Below are positions 37,599-47,164 of a DNA stretch of 64,000 nt, in pieces; within the stretch, counting starts at the first letter, position 1; each line of letters begins with the position of its first letter. The translations under genes and the position numbers were made by a program. Origin of the DNA: Aedoeadaptatus ivorii (GTDB taxonomy: Bacteria > Bacillota > Clostridia > Tissierellales > Peptoniphilaceae). The DNA lies in NCBI RefSeq assembly GCF_030815095.1, contig NZ_JAUSWF010000006.1, forward strand, positions 73,839-137,838. Reading direction: 5' to 3'. Below the pieces are notes generated by a model that did no database searches, had not been told where the DNA came from, and saw only the letters and a program-made list of their open reading frames with translations.

Positions 37599-39317
37599 AT
37601 GTTTAAAAACAATTTAGCAAAAGAAAATTTGGCAGTTATGTATTTAAGATTATCAAAAGAAGATGGCGAAAAAACAGAAAGTAACTCTATATCTAATCAA
37701 AGAGAAATTATAAACTCTTATGCAAGAAAAAATCAAATTACAATTGTCAAAGAGTATGTGGATGATGGGTATTCAGGTGCAAATTTTGATCGTCCCAATT
37801 TTAAAGAAATGATAAAGGCTGCCTATGATAGAAAGTTCAATACAATTATTGTAAAGGACTTATCAAGATTCGGAAGAGATTATATAGAAGCTGGAAAATA
37901 TATTCAAAGAATATTTCCGGAAAACGGTATAAGATTTATATCAGTAAATGACAATTACGATAGTAAAAGTGCAGATATAAACGATACACACCTTATACTT
38001 CCTATAAAAAACTTCATCAATGACAGTTATTGCCGAGATATTTCCAATAAGGTAAAAAGCTCTCAAAAGATAAAAAGAGAAAAAGGAGACTTTATCAGTG
38101 CTTTTGCACCTTATGGATATAAAAAGTCTGAGGAGAATAAAAACAAGTTAGTGATTGATAAAGAGATATCAGATATTATCAAAAATATATTTGATATGAA
38201 ACTCTTGGGATATTCCTCAAAGGCAATTGCAGATGAACTAAATCATTTAGGAGTTTTAACTCCAAGAAAATATAAAGAAAGTCAAGGATTTAAGTGTAAT
38301 GGATTTCAAAACACAAAAGGTGGAACCTGGTCAGCAAAGACAGTAAATAGAATTATAGAAAATGAAGTATATATTGGAAATACCTTACAAGGAAAGAGTG
38401 TTACTTTAAGTTACAAAAATAAAAAGCAGATAGAAAAAGAGAAAGAAGAATGGATAAGAGTAGAAAATACCCATGAAGCAATTATAAGTAAAGAAGTTTT
38501 TACTATTGCAAATACTATGTTAAAAAGAGATTTGAATAATTCTCGTGGAAAGGACAAAATTGATATTTTTACAGGAATGCTTTTTTGTAAAGAATGTGGA
38601 AGTTCTTTGATTAGAAGGACTGTAAAGTATAAAAAAAGAGAAGAGATATTCTATATCTGTTCAAAGTACAACAAGGAAAAATCTTGCACAAGACACAGCA
38701 TAAAAGAAGAAACCTTGATAAAAGCAGTATCTAAAATAATGAAGTCCTACATTGAATTTAATGAAAATCTATATTCTAAAGTTCAGCGTATAGATATAAA
38801 TAAAAATTTGAAAGACAATCAAATTCCTATACTAAAACGAGAAAAAGCGATGACAGAAGAACTCTTATCTTCTCTATACCTTGACCTAAAAGAAGATGTT
38901 ATTAGTAAAGAAGAATATCAACTTTTTAGAAAAAACTATACAGAGAAATTGACTAAATTAGATGAAAGTATCGAGTATAGATTAAAAAAACAGGAAGATA
39001 CTAAGGAGAAGATTGATAAAAATAAGAGTTGGATCATCGACATTAACAAGTATAAAAATTTATCTGAAATAGATAGATTGTCTGTTGTGATGCTTATTGA
39101 TAAAATTTTTATTTCTGAAGATAAGACGATAGATGTTAGGTTTAATCATACTGAAGAATTGTCTTTACTTGAAGAAATGACAAAAATGGATAAGTCTGAC
39201 ATTAAAGCCAACACTATAAAAAAGAAAAGTATCGATAAAAGCAGGAAGTCAAAAACTATACCCACTGTTATGAATAAAAGTCTTGTAAGCGCTGAAAGTG
39301 AGGTATGCTGTGGCTAG
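37599..39317 (+). CDS. Large serine recombinase 1
   Basis: Site-specific recombinase of 572 aa. The N-terminal catalytic domain begins YLRLSKEDGEKTESNSISNQ with nucleophile Ser30 and continues to DLSRFGRDY and the VNDNYDS strand. A recombinase domain (about 165-280, SKAIADELNHLGVLTPRKY) and a zinc-ribbon-like CKECGSS...CSKYNKEKSCTRH follow, then a coiled-coil region to the end. Similar in plan to TnpX/TndX. It overlaps the next recombinase gene by 8 nt. Confidence 0.92.
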   Translation: MFKNNLAKENLAVMYLRLSKEDGEKTESNSISNQREIINSYARKNQITIVKEYVDDGYSGANFDRPNFKEMIKAAYDRKFNTIIVKDLSRFGRDYIEAGKYIQRIFPENGIRFISVNDNYDSKSADINDTHLILPIKNFINDSYCRDISNKVKSSQKIKREKGDFISAFAPYGYKKSEENKNKLVIDKEISDIIKNIFDMKLLGYSSKAIADELNHLGVLTPRKYKESQGFKCNGFQNTKGGTWSAKTVNRIIENEVYIGNTLQGKSVTLSYKNKKQIEKEKEEWIRVENTHEAIISKEVFTIANTMLKRDLNNSRGKDKIDIFTGMLFCKECGSSLIRRTVKYKKREEIFYICSKYNKEKSCTRHSIKEETLIKAVSKIMKSYIEFNENLYSKVQRIDINKNLKDNQIPILKREKAMTEELLSSLYLDLKEDVISKEEYQLFRKNYTEKLTKLDESIEYRLKKQEDTKEKIDKNKSWIIDINKYKNLSEIDRLSVVMLIDKIFISEDKTIDVRFNHTEELSLLEEMTKMDKSDIKANTIKKKSIDKSRKSKTIPTVMNKSLVSAESEVCCG

Positions 39318-41052
39318 AACAAAAAATAGGCATATATCACAATCAGGAACAGAAGTTGGAAAAGTGATTGAAAAAATATACATTGCCGGTATTTATGCTA
39401 GATTATCACAGGAAAGAAAGGAAGCTTACAGGGATAAAAGTAATTCACTTGAAATGCAGGAAGAACTCTGTATAAATGCTGCAAAAGAAAAAGATATAAA
39501 GATTTTAAGAGTATACAAGGACTATGAGTATTCTGGAACAAATTTTAAAAGACCTGCATTTATTGAAATGATGGAAGATATCCGAACAGGTAGGATAAAT
39601 TGTATCATAGTAAAAGATATGTCAAGGTTTGGTAGAGAGTATTTAGAAATCGCAAACTATATCGAAAAAGTATTTCCATTTTTGGGAGTTCGATTTATTT
39701 CCGTAAATGATAATCTTGATACTAAAGACGGTATAAAATCAGATCAGAGTTATGAAATAGCAATAAAAAATATCTTCAATGATTTATACGCAAAAGATAT
39801 TTCAAAGAAAATAAAAGCATCTAAAGAAATAAAAATGAAACAAGGGTCTTTTATAGGAGCGATGGCTCCGTATGGCTATAAGGTTGATAAAATTGATGGA
39901 AAAAGAGTTCTGGTGATGGACGAAAAGGCAGCAGATGTAGTAAGACTTATCTTTTATATGGCAAGTCAAGGTAAATCCAATATGCAAATAGCAAGAGAAT
40001 TGACTAAAACATATACGACACCTGATGAATATAAAAGAACAGGTAAAATTTTTAAGGATAAAGAAGATACAAAACAATGGGATATTTCTTATATATCAAA
40101 AATGCTTTCTGATGAAGTATATATTGGGAATTTGATTCAAAGAGTATACTCAAATAGACATGATCCAAGTAGGAAAAGTAAGTTTCGTGATAAAGAAGAG
40201 TGGATTATAACAGAGAACACCCACGAAGGTTTAATAGACAAAACTACATTTGAAAATATCAGAGAGATAAAGGAGAAAAAACAAAACTATCTACCTTACC
40301 ATTCACTGAAAAACATAATAAAAGACGGAAAAGAAAATGTTGGAGTAAAAATTCAAAGAGATCATAAAAAAGAAGGAAAGTATGACGACCTCATACAGTG
40401 CAGTGTTTGTGGCAGATATTTGAAAAAACAATATGGACCACGAGGACTGAAATATCATGATGAGATTTGCTATTGTTATTATTGTAAAGGTGGAGATAGA
40501 TTAAACTTAGAAAAATCTCATGTAAGAATATACGAAACAGACCTAGATAAAATTTTAGTAGATACCTTAAAAAGACTGGTTTCAAGCTTTTATAAAAAGG
40601 ATAAAAGATTACGACTAAAAATATATTTAGAAAATATAAGTACTGAAAAGATAAATCAAGTTTCTCTAAAAACAGATGTAAATAATAAAAAGATTGCTTC
40701 TCTTAGGATCAATCTACAAGAACAATATGAAAACTATGTTAAAGGAGAGGTTCTTTTAAGTGATTTTAAAATAGAAAGTAAAAAAATAAATAATCAAATA
40801 AAAACCTTAAAAAATGAATTAAAAGTTTTTGCTGAAAGAATAAGAAATATAAAAAAGAAAAAAAGAGAAATTATAGAATTTATAGATGTACTATTTTGCT
40901 GCTTGGATGCTAAAAGCATAGAAGTTGATAAAGAATTGGTCGATACATTAATTAGTCATATAGAAATATCAGAGTATAAGCAGGTTACCATATATTTTAA
41001 GTTTAAACTTGATAAAGATGTGGGAAAGCAGTTGGAGGTAGAGCATGAATAA
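39310..41052 (+). CDS. Large serine recombinase 2
   Basis: Second recombinase of the block, about 580 aa from GTG 39310, placed 5 nt after GAGGT and overlapping the stop of recombinase 1; a GTG at 39298 is an alternative. Catalytic motif YARLSQERKEAYRDKSNSLEMQ (Ser in NSLEMQ), DMSRFGREY, the recombinase domain (ARELTKTYTTPDEY...) and a Cys-rich segment CSVCGRYLKKQ...CYCYYCKG. A coiled-coil tail ends in HE. All catalytic residues appear intact. Confidence 0.9.
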   Translation: MARTKNRHISQSGTEVGKVIEKIYIAGIYARLSQERKEAYRDKSNSLEMQEELCINAAKEKDIKILRVYKDYEYSGTNFKRPAFIEMMEDIRTGRINCIIVKDMSRFGREYLEIANYIEKVFPFLGVRFISVNDNLDTKDGIKSDQSYEIAIKNIFNDLYAKDISKKIKASKEIKMKQGSFIGAMAPYGYKVDKIDGKRVLVMDEKAADVVRLIFYMASQGKSNMQIARELTKTYTTPDEYKRTGKIFKDKEDTKQWDISYISKMLSDEVYIGNLIQRVYSNRHDPSRKSKFRDKEEWIITENTHEGLIDKTTFENIREIKEKKQNYLPYHSLKNIIKDGKENVGVKIQRDHKKEGKYDDLIQCSVCGRYLKKQYGPRGLKYHDEICYCYYCKGGDRLNLEKSHVRIYETDLDKILVDTLKRLVSSFYKKDKRLRLKIYLENISTEKINQVSLKTDVNNKKIASLRINLQEQYENYVKGEVLLSDFKIESKKINNQIKTLKNELKVFAERIRNIKKKKREIIEFIDVLFCCLDAKSIEVDKELVDTLISHIEISEYKQVTIYFKFKLDKDVGKQLEVEHE

Positions 41053-42565
41053 GATAGCTATATATTTAAGACTTTCTGAAGAAGATTATCACAAAGTGGA
41101 TGAAAGTGAAAGTATAGCAAATCAAAGAGATTATATAAAAAGCTACATTGAAAATGAAACATCTTTAAAAAGTTGTGAAATAGAAGAATATGTAGATGAT
41201 GGATATTCTGCTACTAATACAAATAGACCTTCCTTTTTAAGGCTTATTGAGGATATAAAGAGTGGTAAAGTGGGAACTATAATTGTAAAAGATATGTCTA
41301 GGTTTTCAAGAGATTATATTTTGCTTGGGGATTACTTAAGCAATATATTACCATTTCTAAAAATACGATTTATTGCTATTAATGACAACTATGATTCTTT
41401 AAAAGAACAAGGTAATGGCTTAGATACAGATACACAGTTTAAGACATTGTATTATGATTTATTCAGTAAGGAATTATCTGAAAAGGTAAGAGGTTCTATT
41501 AGGCAAATTAAATCGCAGGGGAAAAATATAAATTGGGCAGCACCTTTTGGATATATTAAAGATCCAAAAGATAAACATAGTATCATCATTGATGAAAAAA
41601 CAGCTTTTATAGTTAAAGAAGCTTTTGATTTATTGCTAAAAGGATATTCGTGTATTCAAGTGGCTAATATATTTAATGAAAAAGGTTATATTACACGCTC
41701 TGAACGAAAAGAAGAACTGAAACTTTCTGATTATACTGGAAATTTAATTACCGGAAGTGAAGTAAAGAAAAGAGTTTGGACAAATGCAGCTATCTCACAG
41801 ATTACAAGGAACGAACTATATACAGGAGATTATGTATATAATAAATTCAAAGAAACAAAAATAGGTGGAAGAAAAAGAATTTTACTTCCTGAAGATGAGT
41901 GGAAAATACTTCCAAATACCCATGAATCTATTATTTCCAGAGAAGTGTTTGATAAGGTTAAGAAAATAAAAGAAAAACGAAGTTTTGGGGGATATACAGG
42001 AAACAAAAATCGTTCTATTTTTTCTGATAAGATTTTTTGTAAAGAATGTGGTAGACATATGAGTTTACGATGTGACAGTAGACAAAAGAAGAATTCTGAT
42101 AAAATATACAAGTATAAGATTTATTATTGTAATTTATGTAAAGCTGAGAAAACACCAAACAATATCAAAGAGAAAGATATTATTGAACTTATAAAACCTA
42201 AATTAAAAGGTTTTAAGATTCAAAACACATTAAATAAAGAGAAAGTTATAGAACACAAGAATGTAAAAGAAGAGATTTTAAAGGAAATATCCATATTAAA
42301 CAGCAATTTACAAATCATCTATGAAAACTATAAAAAGAAAAATATTTCGAAAGAGGAGTATCTAAAGGAAAAAACTTTTATCAAAGATAAAAAGATATTA
42401 TTGGAGAGTAAGTTGGAAGAATTGAAGTCAGAGAAGATTGATTCAAGGAAAGAAATGGATATTACAGTCTTAGACGAAGAAAGTTTATTGAAGGCTTATT
42501 TAGACAATAAAATTGATAAGATAATTGTATCAAGAAGTGGAGAAATAGAAATTGTAGAAATATAG
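41045..42565 (+). CDS. Large serine recombinase 3
   Basis: Third recombinase, 506 aa, overlapping the previous gene by 8 nt (ATGAATAA). Catalytic motif YLRLSEEDYHKVDESESIANQ (Ser in SIANQ), DMSRFSRDY, INDNYDS, then a recombinase domain and CKECGRHMSLR...YYCNLCKAEKT zinc ribbon. The three proteins share only family-level similarity, so they are not recent duplicates; the three may work as a set in integration and excision, or one may dominate. Confidence 0.9.
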   Translation: MNKIAIYLRLSEEDYHKVDESESIANQRDYIKSYIENETSLKSCEIEEYVDDGYSATNTNRPSFLRLIEDIKSGKVGTIIVKDMSRFSRDYILLGDYLSNILPFLKIRFIAINDNYDSLKEQGNGLDTDTQFKTLYYDLFSKELSEKVRGSIRQIKSQGKNINWAAPFGYIKDPKDKHSIIIDEKTAFIVKEAFDLLLKGYSCIQVANIFNEKGYITRSERKEELKLSDYTGNLITGSEVKKRVWTNAAISQITRNELYTGDYVYNKFKETKIGGRKRILLPEDEWKILPNTHESIISREVFDKVKKIKEKRSFGGYTGNKNRSIFSDKIFCKECGRHMSLRCDSRQKKNSDKIYKYKIYYCNLCKAEKTPNNIKEKDIIELIKPKLKGFKIQNTLNKEKVIEHKNVKEEILKEISILNSNLQIIYENYKKKNISKEEYLKEKTFIKDKKILLESKLEELKSEKIDSRKEMDITVLDEESLLKAYLDNKIDKIIVSRSGEIEIVEI

Positions 42566-42754
42566 ATGGATAGTATTAAAAGTAACTCATAATCTCGCCA
42601 ACTTTAATTTTAATACGCCAAAATGTAAATAATGACGAGAAAATTTGCGGAAATAAATAGTACTGTTTACTATGAGTTGATAGGGTAAATATTTAGGAAC
42701 AAACAAAAAAATGATATAATTATAGTTAAAATGAGATATTGTGAGGTGATTTTT

Positions 42755-43558
42755 GTGTCTAAAATAAATGTGGAAGGATCAGAAATTAGCATTATTGCCA
42801 TAGATAATAGAGATTATATTTCTTTAACCGACATGGTTAGAAATGTTGAAAATGGTGTGGCACTGATAGAAAAATGGCTAAGGAATAAAAATACAATTGA
42901 ATTTTTAGGAATATGGGAAGAAATGTATAATGCGAATTTTAATTCCACCGAATTCGAGGGAATTAAAAATGAAGCAGGTTTTAATCGTTTTATTTTATCG
43001 GTTAAACAATGGGTCAATAAGACGAATTCTATCGGAATTATTGCCAAAGCAGGAAGATATGGTGGAACATATGCACATAAAGACATAGCTTTTGAATTTG
43101 CGTCGTGGGTATCACCTTATTTTAAGCTCTATCTTATTAAAGAGTTTGAGCGCTTAAAAGAAGAAGAACAAAAACAATTAGGTTGGGATATCAAGAGGAA
43201 TTTAGCTAAGATAAATTACAAAATTCATACAGATGCAATTAAGAATAATCTTGTCCCTGAAAAATTATCAAAGGAAAGAATAAACTATATCTATGCAAGT
43301 GAAGCAGATATATTAAATGTAGCTTTGTTTGGAATGACAGCAAAAGAATGGCGTGAAAGTAATCCGGAGTTAAAAGGAAATATGAGAGACTATGCTGATA
43401 TATCACAATTAGTGTGTTTATCAAATCTTGAGAACTTAAATGCTGTTTTTATAAATGAGGGAATGGATGCAACTGAAAGGATAGAAAAATTAAATGCAAT
43501 TGCTATTGAACAAATGAGGATTCTAACAGAAAGTGAACGTATAAAAAAGTTAAAATAA
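42755..43558 (+). CDS. KilA-N domain protein
   Basis: Protein of about 267 aa with an N-terminal KilA-N domain: DYISLTDMVRNVENGVALIEKWLRNKNTIEFLGIWEEMYN, then AKAGRYGGTYAHKDIAFEFASWVSPYFKLYLIKEFERLK. The C-terminal half is helical with MTAKEWRESNPELKGNMRDYA. Such DNA-binding proteins occur in phages and mobile elements. The GTG 42755 start is preferred (GAGGTG 6 nt before it); the in-frame ATG at 42731 comes before that box. It is the last gene of the element, and its role there is unknown. Confidence 0.8.
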   Translation: MSKINVEGSEISIIAIDNRDYISLTDMVRNVENGVALIEKWLRNKNTIEFLGIWEEMYNANFNSTEFEGIKNEAGFNRFILSVKQWVNKTNSIGIIAKAGRYGGTYAHKDIAFEFASWVSPYFKLYLIKEFERLKEEEQKQLGWDIKRNLAKINYKIHTDAIKNNLVPEKLSKERINYIYASEADILNVALFGMTAKEWRESNPELKGNMRDYADISQLVCLSNLENLNAVFINEGMDATERIEKLNAIAIEQMRILTESERIKKLK

Positions 43559-43571
43559 AAGTTTTGTATAT

Positions 43572-43601
43572 AAATTAGGCGATAGAAATATCGTCTAATT
43601 T
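43572..43601 (+). terminator. Terminator at the right end of the element
   Basis: AAATTAGGCGATA (43572-43584) pairs with TATCGTCTAATTT (43589-43601) with one wobble. It closes the KilA-N transcript about 20 bp from the element end and may keep transcription from entering the host gene. Confidence 0.82.
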
Positions 43602-43617
43602 TATGTAACAATTGCTT

Positions 43618-43631
43618 GACATTGTAGGGAA
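43618..43631. other. Right attachment junction (attR)
   Basis: Left of about 43,627 the DNA is AT-rich element sequence; from GGA at 43628 onward the reading frame encodes G-K-S-T-L-L-N-L-L, the end of a Walker A and following helix of an ABC ATPase. The codon before GGA is TAG, so the host frame stops there. Large serine recombinases of the TndX/TnpX type cross over at a GA dinucleotide; GGGA at 43627-43630 offers one. The exact point cannot be fixed without the left junction. Confidence 0.72.
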
Positions 43632-44254
43632 AATCCACCCTCTTAAATCTCCTCGCCCTCTTGGATACTCCCACCGCGGGCACCATCCTCTTAAAGGACA
43701 AAGACCTCGCCCGCATTCCCGAAAAGGAGATGGCGAAATTCCGCCGGGAAAACTTGGGCTTTGTGTTCCAGGACTTTCACCTGCTCGATACCTTTACCGT
43801 AAAAGAAAACATACTCCTGCCCCTGGTGCTTCGCGAAGAAGCGCCGCGGCAGATGGAAGAAAAACTCGCGCCCCTCGCGCGGCGTTTGGGAATTGCGGAT
43901 CTGTTGGACAAATACCCCTACGAGATCTCGGGCGGGCAGCAACAGCGTGCCGCCATCTGCCGGGCGCTCGTCACCGAACCCGAGATCCTGCTCGCCGACG
44001 AGCCCACCGGTGCGCTGGATTCCCACGCGTCTCGCGAACTGCTGGAGACCTTCGAGGAAATCCACGCCGCGGGGCAGACCATCCTGATGGTCACCCACTC
44101 CGTCAAGGCGGCATCCCGCGCCAAGCGCGTGCTCTTTATCCGCGACGGCGTCATCTTCCATCAATTATATAAGGGCAATGCGACCAATTTTGAAGCGGAA
44201 GAACGGATCGCCGCCACCATGCAGATGCTGGGGAGGGGATCGAGAGATGTTTAA
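43628..44254 (+). pseudogene. BceA-like ABC ATPase, 5' part cut off by the element
   Basis: The remaining 208 codons encode an MJ0796/BceA-type ATPase: GKSTLLNLL, then DTPTAGTILL, a Q-loop GFVFQDFHLLDTFTVKENI, the signature EISGGQQQRAA, Walker B EILLADEPTGALDS and VTHSVKAA. The first part of the protein and the Gly-rich start of Walker A are missing because the AT-rich element begins exactly there. The rest should lie at the left end of the element, outside the window. Translation from an internal start such as TTG 43661 would lack an ATP site. GC-rich codon use confirms it is a host gene. The permease gene overlaps its end by 8 nt. Confidence 0.85.
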
Positions 44255-46202
44255 GTCCCTCTACCGGCGCCTGGCCGCGGACGGCATCCGCCACGACAAA
44301 AAACTCTATATCCCCTATATCGCCATGGGCACCCTGTTTTTTATCCTCGCTTTAACCATGATCTCGATCGTAGGTGAGCCGGCGCTTCAAAAAATGGCCG
44401 GCATGACCCAACTGTCTATGATTCTGACGCTGGGCGTCATTATCGTCATGATCTTCGGCGTGCTCGCCCTCGACGGCGGCTATAAATTTATTCGCAAACA
44501 GCGCATGGAAGAAGAGGCGCTTTACTTGGTGCTGGGCATGGAGCGCAAACACCTGCGCTTGATCGAAGCCTGGGAAATGCTCTTTATCGCGGGCCCCGTG
44601 ATCCTTTTGGGCACGATATTGGGATCGGTCTTTTACCGCCTGTCTTTGGGATTTTTTATCAAGACCTTAAAGACCGAGAGCAAAATCGGCGCCGTGGGTC
44701 TGTTTCCGCAGCCGCAGGGGATTCTCCTCGTCATCGCGGGCTTTGTGCTCGTGTTTGCCCTGGTCTATGTCCTCGGCATAAAGCGGGGGAGCATCCGCGC
44801 CATTATGGACGAAAGTCGCGCCGGGGAAAAGAAGCCCCGCTTTCCCAAACTCTTCGGCGTGCTGGGCGCCATCTGCATCGCCATCGGCTACTATCTGAGC
44901 CTTTCCGCCGACAACCCCCTAAACGCCATTCCGCGCTTTTTCATCGCCGTCGCCTTTGTCATCGTCGGTACCTACTGGGCGCTGTCCTTTCTCGTGGGCG
45001 TCATCGTCGGGCTCTTAAAGAAGAACAAAAAATTCTATCTCAAACCCAAGAACTTCGCCGCCGTGGCGGGCCTCGCCTACCGCGTGTCGTATAGCGGAAA
45101 GAGCCTCGCCAATATCGCCATCCTCTCCACCTGCTTTCTCGTGGTCTGCGTCTCGGGCACCAGCCTCTACTACGGGGCCGAAGCCATCGGCGCCAAGCAG
45201 TGGCCCTCGCCGGCGGAGATTATCGTCTTTGCCGAAGACGGCATACAAGACGCCGATACCGCCTACGAAAAGCTCGATGCCGCCATAGCGCGCGCCGGCC
45301 TCAAGGGCAAGGGCCGCCACATCGATTCTTTGAGCGTGCCCGTCACCCGATCGGGCGATGCGCTGACCGTGGCAGACGACGTGGACTGGAACCGGCTGAG
45401 CCGCTACGAAAACTTCGCCCTCTTCTACGAGCGCGATCGCAAAGACAGAGACGACGTCGATCTCCTCGCCGTGGGCGATACCCCCGTCGAAGACGTGGTC
45501 GTAGGCGGCCGCCGATTTACCGTCGGTACGGCGGGGGACTACAAAAACGCCATCGCCCAGACCGAGATGCCCCTGGGCAAAAACGGGCTCTATCTCGCCG
45601 CGAACGAAGCCGTATTTACGGAACTGCGACAAATGTTCAATCAAGGCGCCGCCTATGGCGCGGGCGTAGAATACCACTACGTCTTTGAAGAGGTGGAGGG
45701 CGAGGCGCGCTTTTCCGCCTACGAAAAACTGCGGAACGATCCCGACAAACTGCCCCTGCGCGTGATCGACCGCGAAGAGACCATGAACGAATTCTACGCC
45801 TTCTACGGCGCCATCTTCTTTACCGGCTTTTGCCTGGGCGCGGGCTTTCTGCTCGCCACGGGATTTTCCATCTACTACAAACAACTCTCCGAAGGCTATG
45901 CCGACAAAAAGCGCTTTGCCATCCTTCGCGATCTGGGCATGACCGACAAAGAGGCGAAACAAGTCATCCGCACCCAAATCTCCGCCGTATTTATACTGCC
46001 CGTCCTCTTCGCTTTGGTGCACGGCATCTTCGCCTATCCCTCCGTGGAAAAAATACTCACCATCCTGCTGATGGGCGTCAACGGCCGCGCGACATTCCTG
46101 CTCTGTTGCGTACTCAGCTATCTCTTCTACCTGGCGTACTACTTCCTCGTCTACGCCCGCACGCGCAAGACCTACGAAGAACTCGTACTGCACGAAAAAT
46201 AG
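44247..46202 (+). CDS. FtsX/BceB-type ABC permease
   Basis: Membrane partner of the broken ATPase, about 651 aa from ATG 44247, which follows GGGGAGGGG and overlaps the ATPase stop. About ten membrane segments in the BceB layout: several N-terminal (about 20-300), a large extracellular domain (about 330-510: ...IIVFAEDGIQDADTAYEKLDAAI...), then FtsX-like segments with FAILRDLGMTDKEAKQVIRTQ near 570. BceAB transporters flip or remove cell-wall-acting peptides such as bacitracin. With the ATPase gene interrupted and its promoter displaced, this permease is probably no longer functional (inference). Confidence 0.87.
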   Translation: MFKSLYRRLAADGIRHDKKLYIPYIAMGTLFFILALTMISIVGEPALQKMAGMTQLSMILTLGVIIVMIFGVLALDGGYKFIRKQRMEEEALYLVLGMERKHLRLIEAWEMLFIAGPVILLGTILGSVFYRLSLGFFIKTLKTESKIGAVGLFPQPQGILLVIAGFVLVFALVYVLGIKRGSIRAIMDESRAGEKKPRFPKLFGVLGAICIAIGYYLSLSADNPLNAIPRFFIAVAFVIVGTYWALSFLVGVIVGLLKKNKKFYLKPKNFAAVAGLAYRVSYSGKSLANIAILSTCFLVVCVSGTSLYYGAEAIGAKQWPSPAEIIVFAEDGIQDADTAYEKLDAAIARAGLKGKGRHIDSLSVPVTRSGDALTVADDVDWNRLSRYENFALFYERDRKDRDDVDLLAVGDTPVEDVVVGGRRFTVGTAGDYKNAIAQTEMPLGKNGLYLAANEAVFTELRQMFNQGAAYGAGVEYHYVFEEVEGEARFSAYEKLRNDPDKLPLRVIDREETMNEFYAFYGAIFFTGFCLGAGFLLATGFSIYYKQLSEGYADKKRFAILRDLGMTDKEAKQVIRTQISAVFILPVLFALVHGIFAYPSVEKILTILLMGVNGRATFLLCCVLSYLFYLAYYFLVYARTRKTYEELVLHEK

Positions 46203-46212
46203 GAGAAAGGCC

Positions 46213-47103
46213 ATGAAAAAAGCAATCAAAATCCTTGTCGTTCTCGTCGTCGCACTGCTCCTCGCCGTCGTCGCCGCCTTCCACTTCTTCGGCACCCAAA
46301 TTCGCCTTTTGACCGGACGGCCCCTATACCTTATCCCGCCGAGCCCCGTCGCCCTGGCGGAAGAGGCCATCTACTGCATGAACCTGCAGGGCCTATATGC
46401 CGAGGGTGATGCGTGGCAGCAGGCGAAAGAAACCCTGCGGAAAGAGGCCGAGGCCGCCGAGAGCCGCGAAGCGGTATACGATGCCATCGACCGCGCCGCA
46501 AAAGTCGCCGGGGGCAAACACTCCGCCTACTACGCCCATGAAAAAGTAGAAGCGCTCCCCTTCGAGCGACCCACGGCAAAAATACAAGACGACGTGCTTG
46601 TTCTTCACTTGCCCGGCTTTATGGGCACTGCAGCCGAGGGAAAAATCTATGCAAAAATCCTAAGCGATGCCATCGAAGCCGGCGGCTATCGCCGCATCGT
46701 CGTCGACCTCACCGACAACGACGGCGGCAATATGTATCCCATGCTCGCCGGCCTTTCCGCCACCCTCGACGACGGCGTACTCTTTCGCTTTCGCGATCGC
46801 CACGAGCAGACCCCCGATGTGGAAATCGGAAAAGCGAACATCCCCGGCGCAGAGAAAAAAAGCGTCGACGTGCCCGTCGAAGTGCAAATCGGCCCCGGCA
46901 CCGCAAGCTCCGGCGAAATGGTCGCCCTCGCCTACAAAGGTGCGGACAACGCCACCCTCACCGGAGAACCCACCGCCGGCTACAACACCGCCAACATCCT
47001 CATCCCCCTCTACGAAAGCGATCTGCAACTCACCACCTCCAAAACCGTCGATCGGGAAGGAGAAGTATGGGAAGACAGACCCATTCCCCCCGACGGGGCA
47101 TAA
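46213..47103 (+). CDS. S41-type peptidase-like exported protein
   Basis: Protein of 296 aa with an N-terminal hydrophobic segment (about 7-25) that anchors or exports it. The core resembles the S41/tail-specific protease fold: VLVLHLPGF, RIVVDLTDNDGGNMYPML, and GPGTASSGEMVALAYKG, where the Ser after TAS is the expected nucleophile, then GEPTAGYNTAN. No PDZ domain is visible and the protein is short, like the compact members of the family. It starts 10 nt after the permease gene and likely belongs to the same operon. Substrate unknown. Confidence 0.78.
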   Translation: MKKAIKILVVLVVALLLAVVAAFHFFGTQIRLLTGRPLYLIPPSPVALAEEAIYCMNLQGLYAEGDAWQQAKETLRKEAEAAESREAVYDAIDRAAKVAGGKHSAYYAHEKVEALPFERPTAKIQDDVLVLHLPGFMGTAAEGKIYAKILSDAIEAGGYRRIVVDLTDNDGGNMYPMLAGLSATLDDGVLFRFRDRHEQTPDVEIGKANIPGAEKKSVDVPVEVQIGPGTASSGEMVALAYKGADNATLTGEPTAGYNTANILIPLYESDLQLTTSKTVDREGEVWEDRPIPPDGA

Positions 47104-47106
47104 ATG

Positions 47107-47134
47107 AACGGACGCACATCGCGTCCGTTTTTTT
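47107..47134 (+). terminator. Terminator after the peptidase gene
   Basis: AACGGACGC (47107-47115) and GCGTCCGTT (47121-47129) form a perfect stem followed by more T. Ends the BceAB-like operon. Confidence 0.93.
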
Positions 47135-47164
47135 GTGGGGGAAACGGGGGGAGTGTGTTTCGGG

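Noticed and set aside
43661..44254. Complete ATPase gene starting at TTG 43661
   Set aside because: The family needs a Walker A motif; its G-K-S-T part is encoded just upstream of this codon and the rest is cut off by the element.
45015..46370. 451-codon open frame on the minus strand
   Set aside because: It runs antisense across the BceB-like permease; in GC-rich DNA such frames arise by codon bias. The product is Gly/Val/Ala/Phe-rich with no domain.
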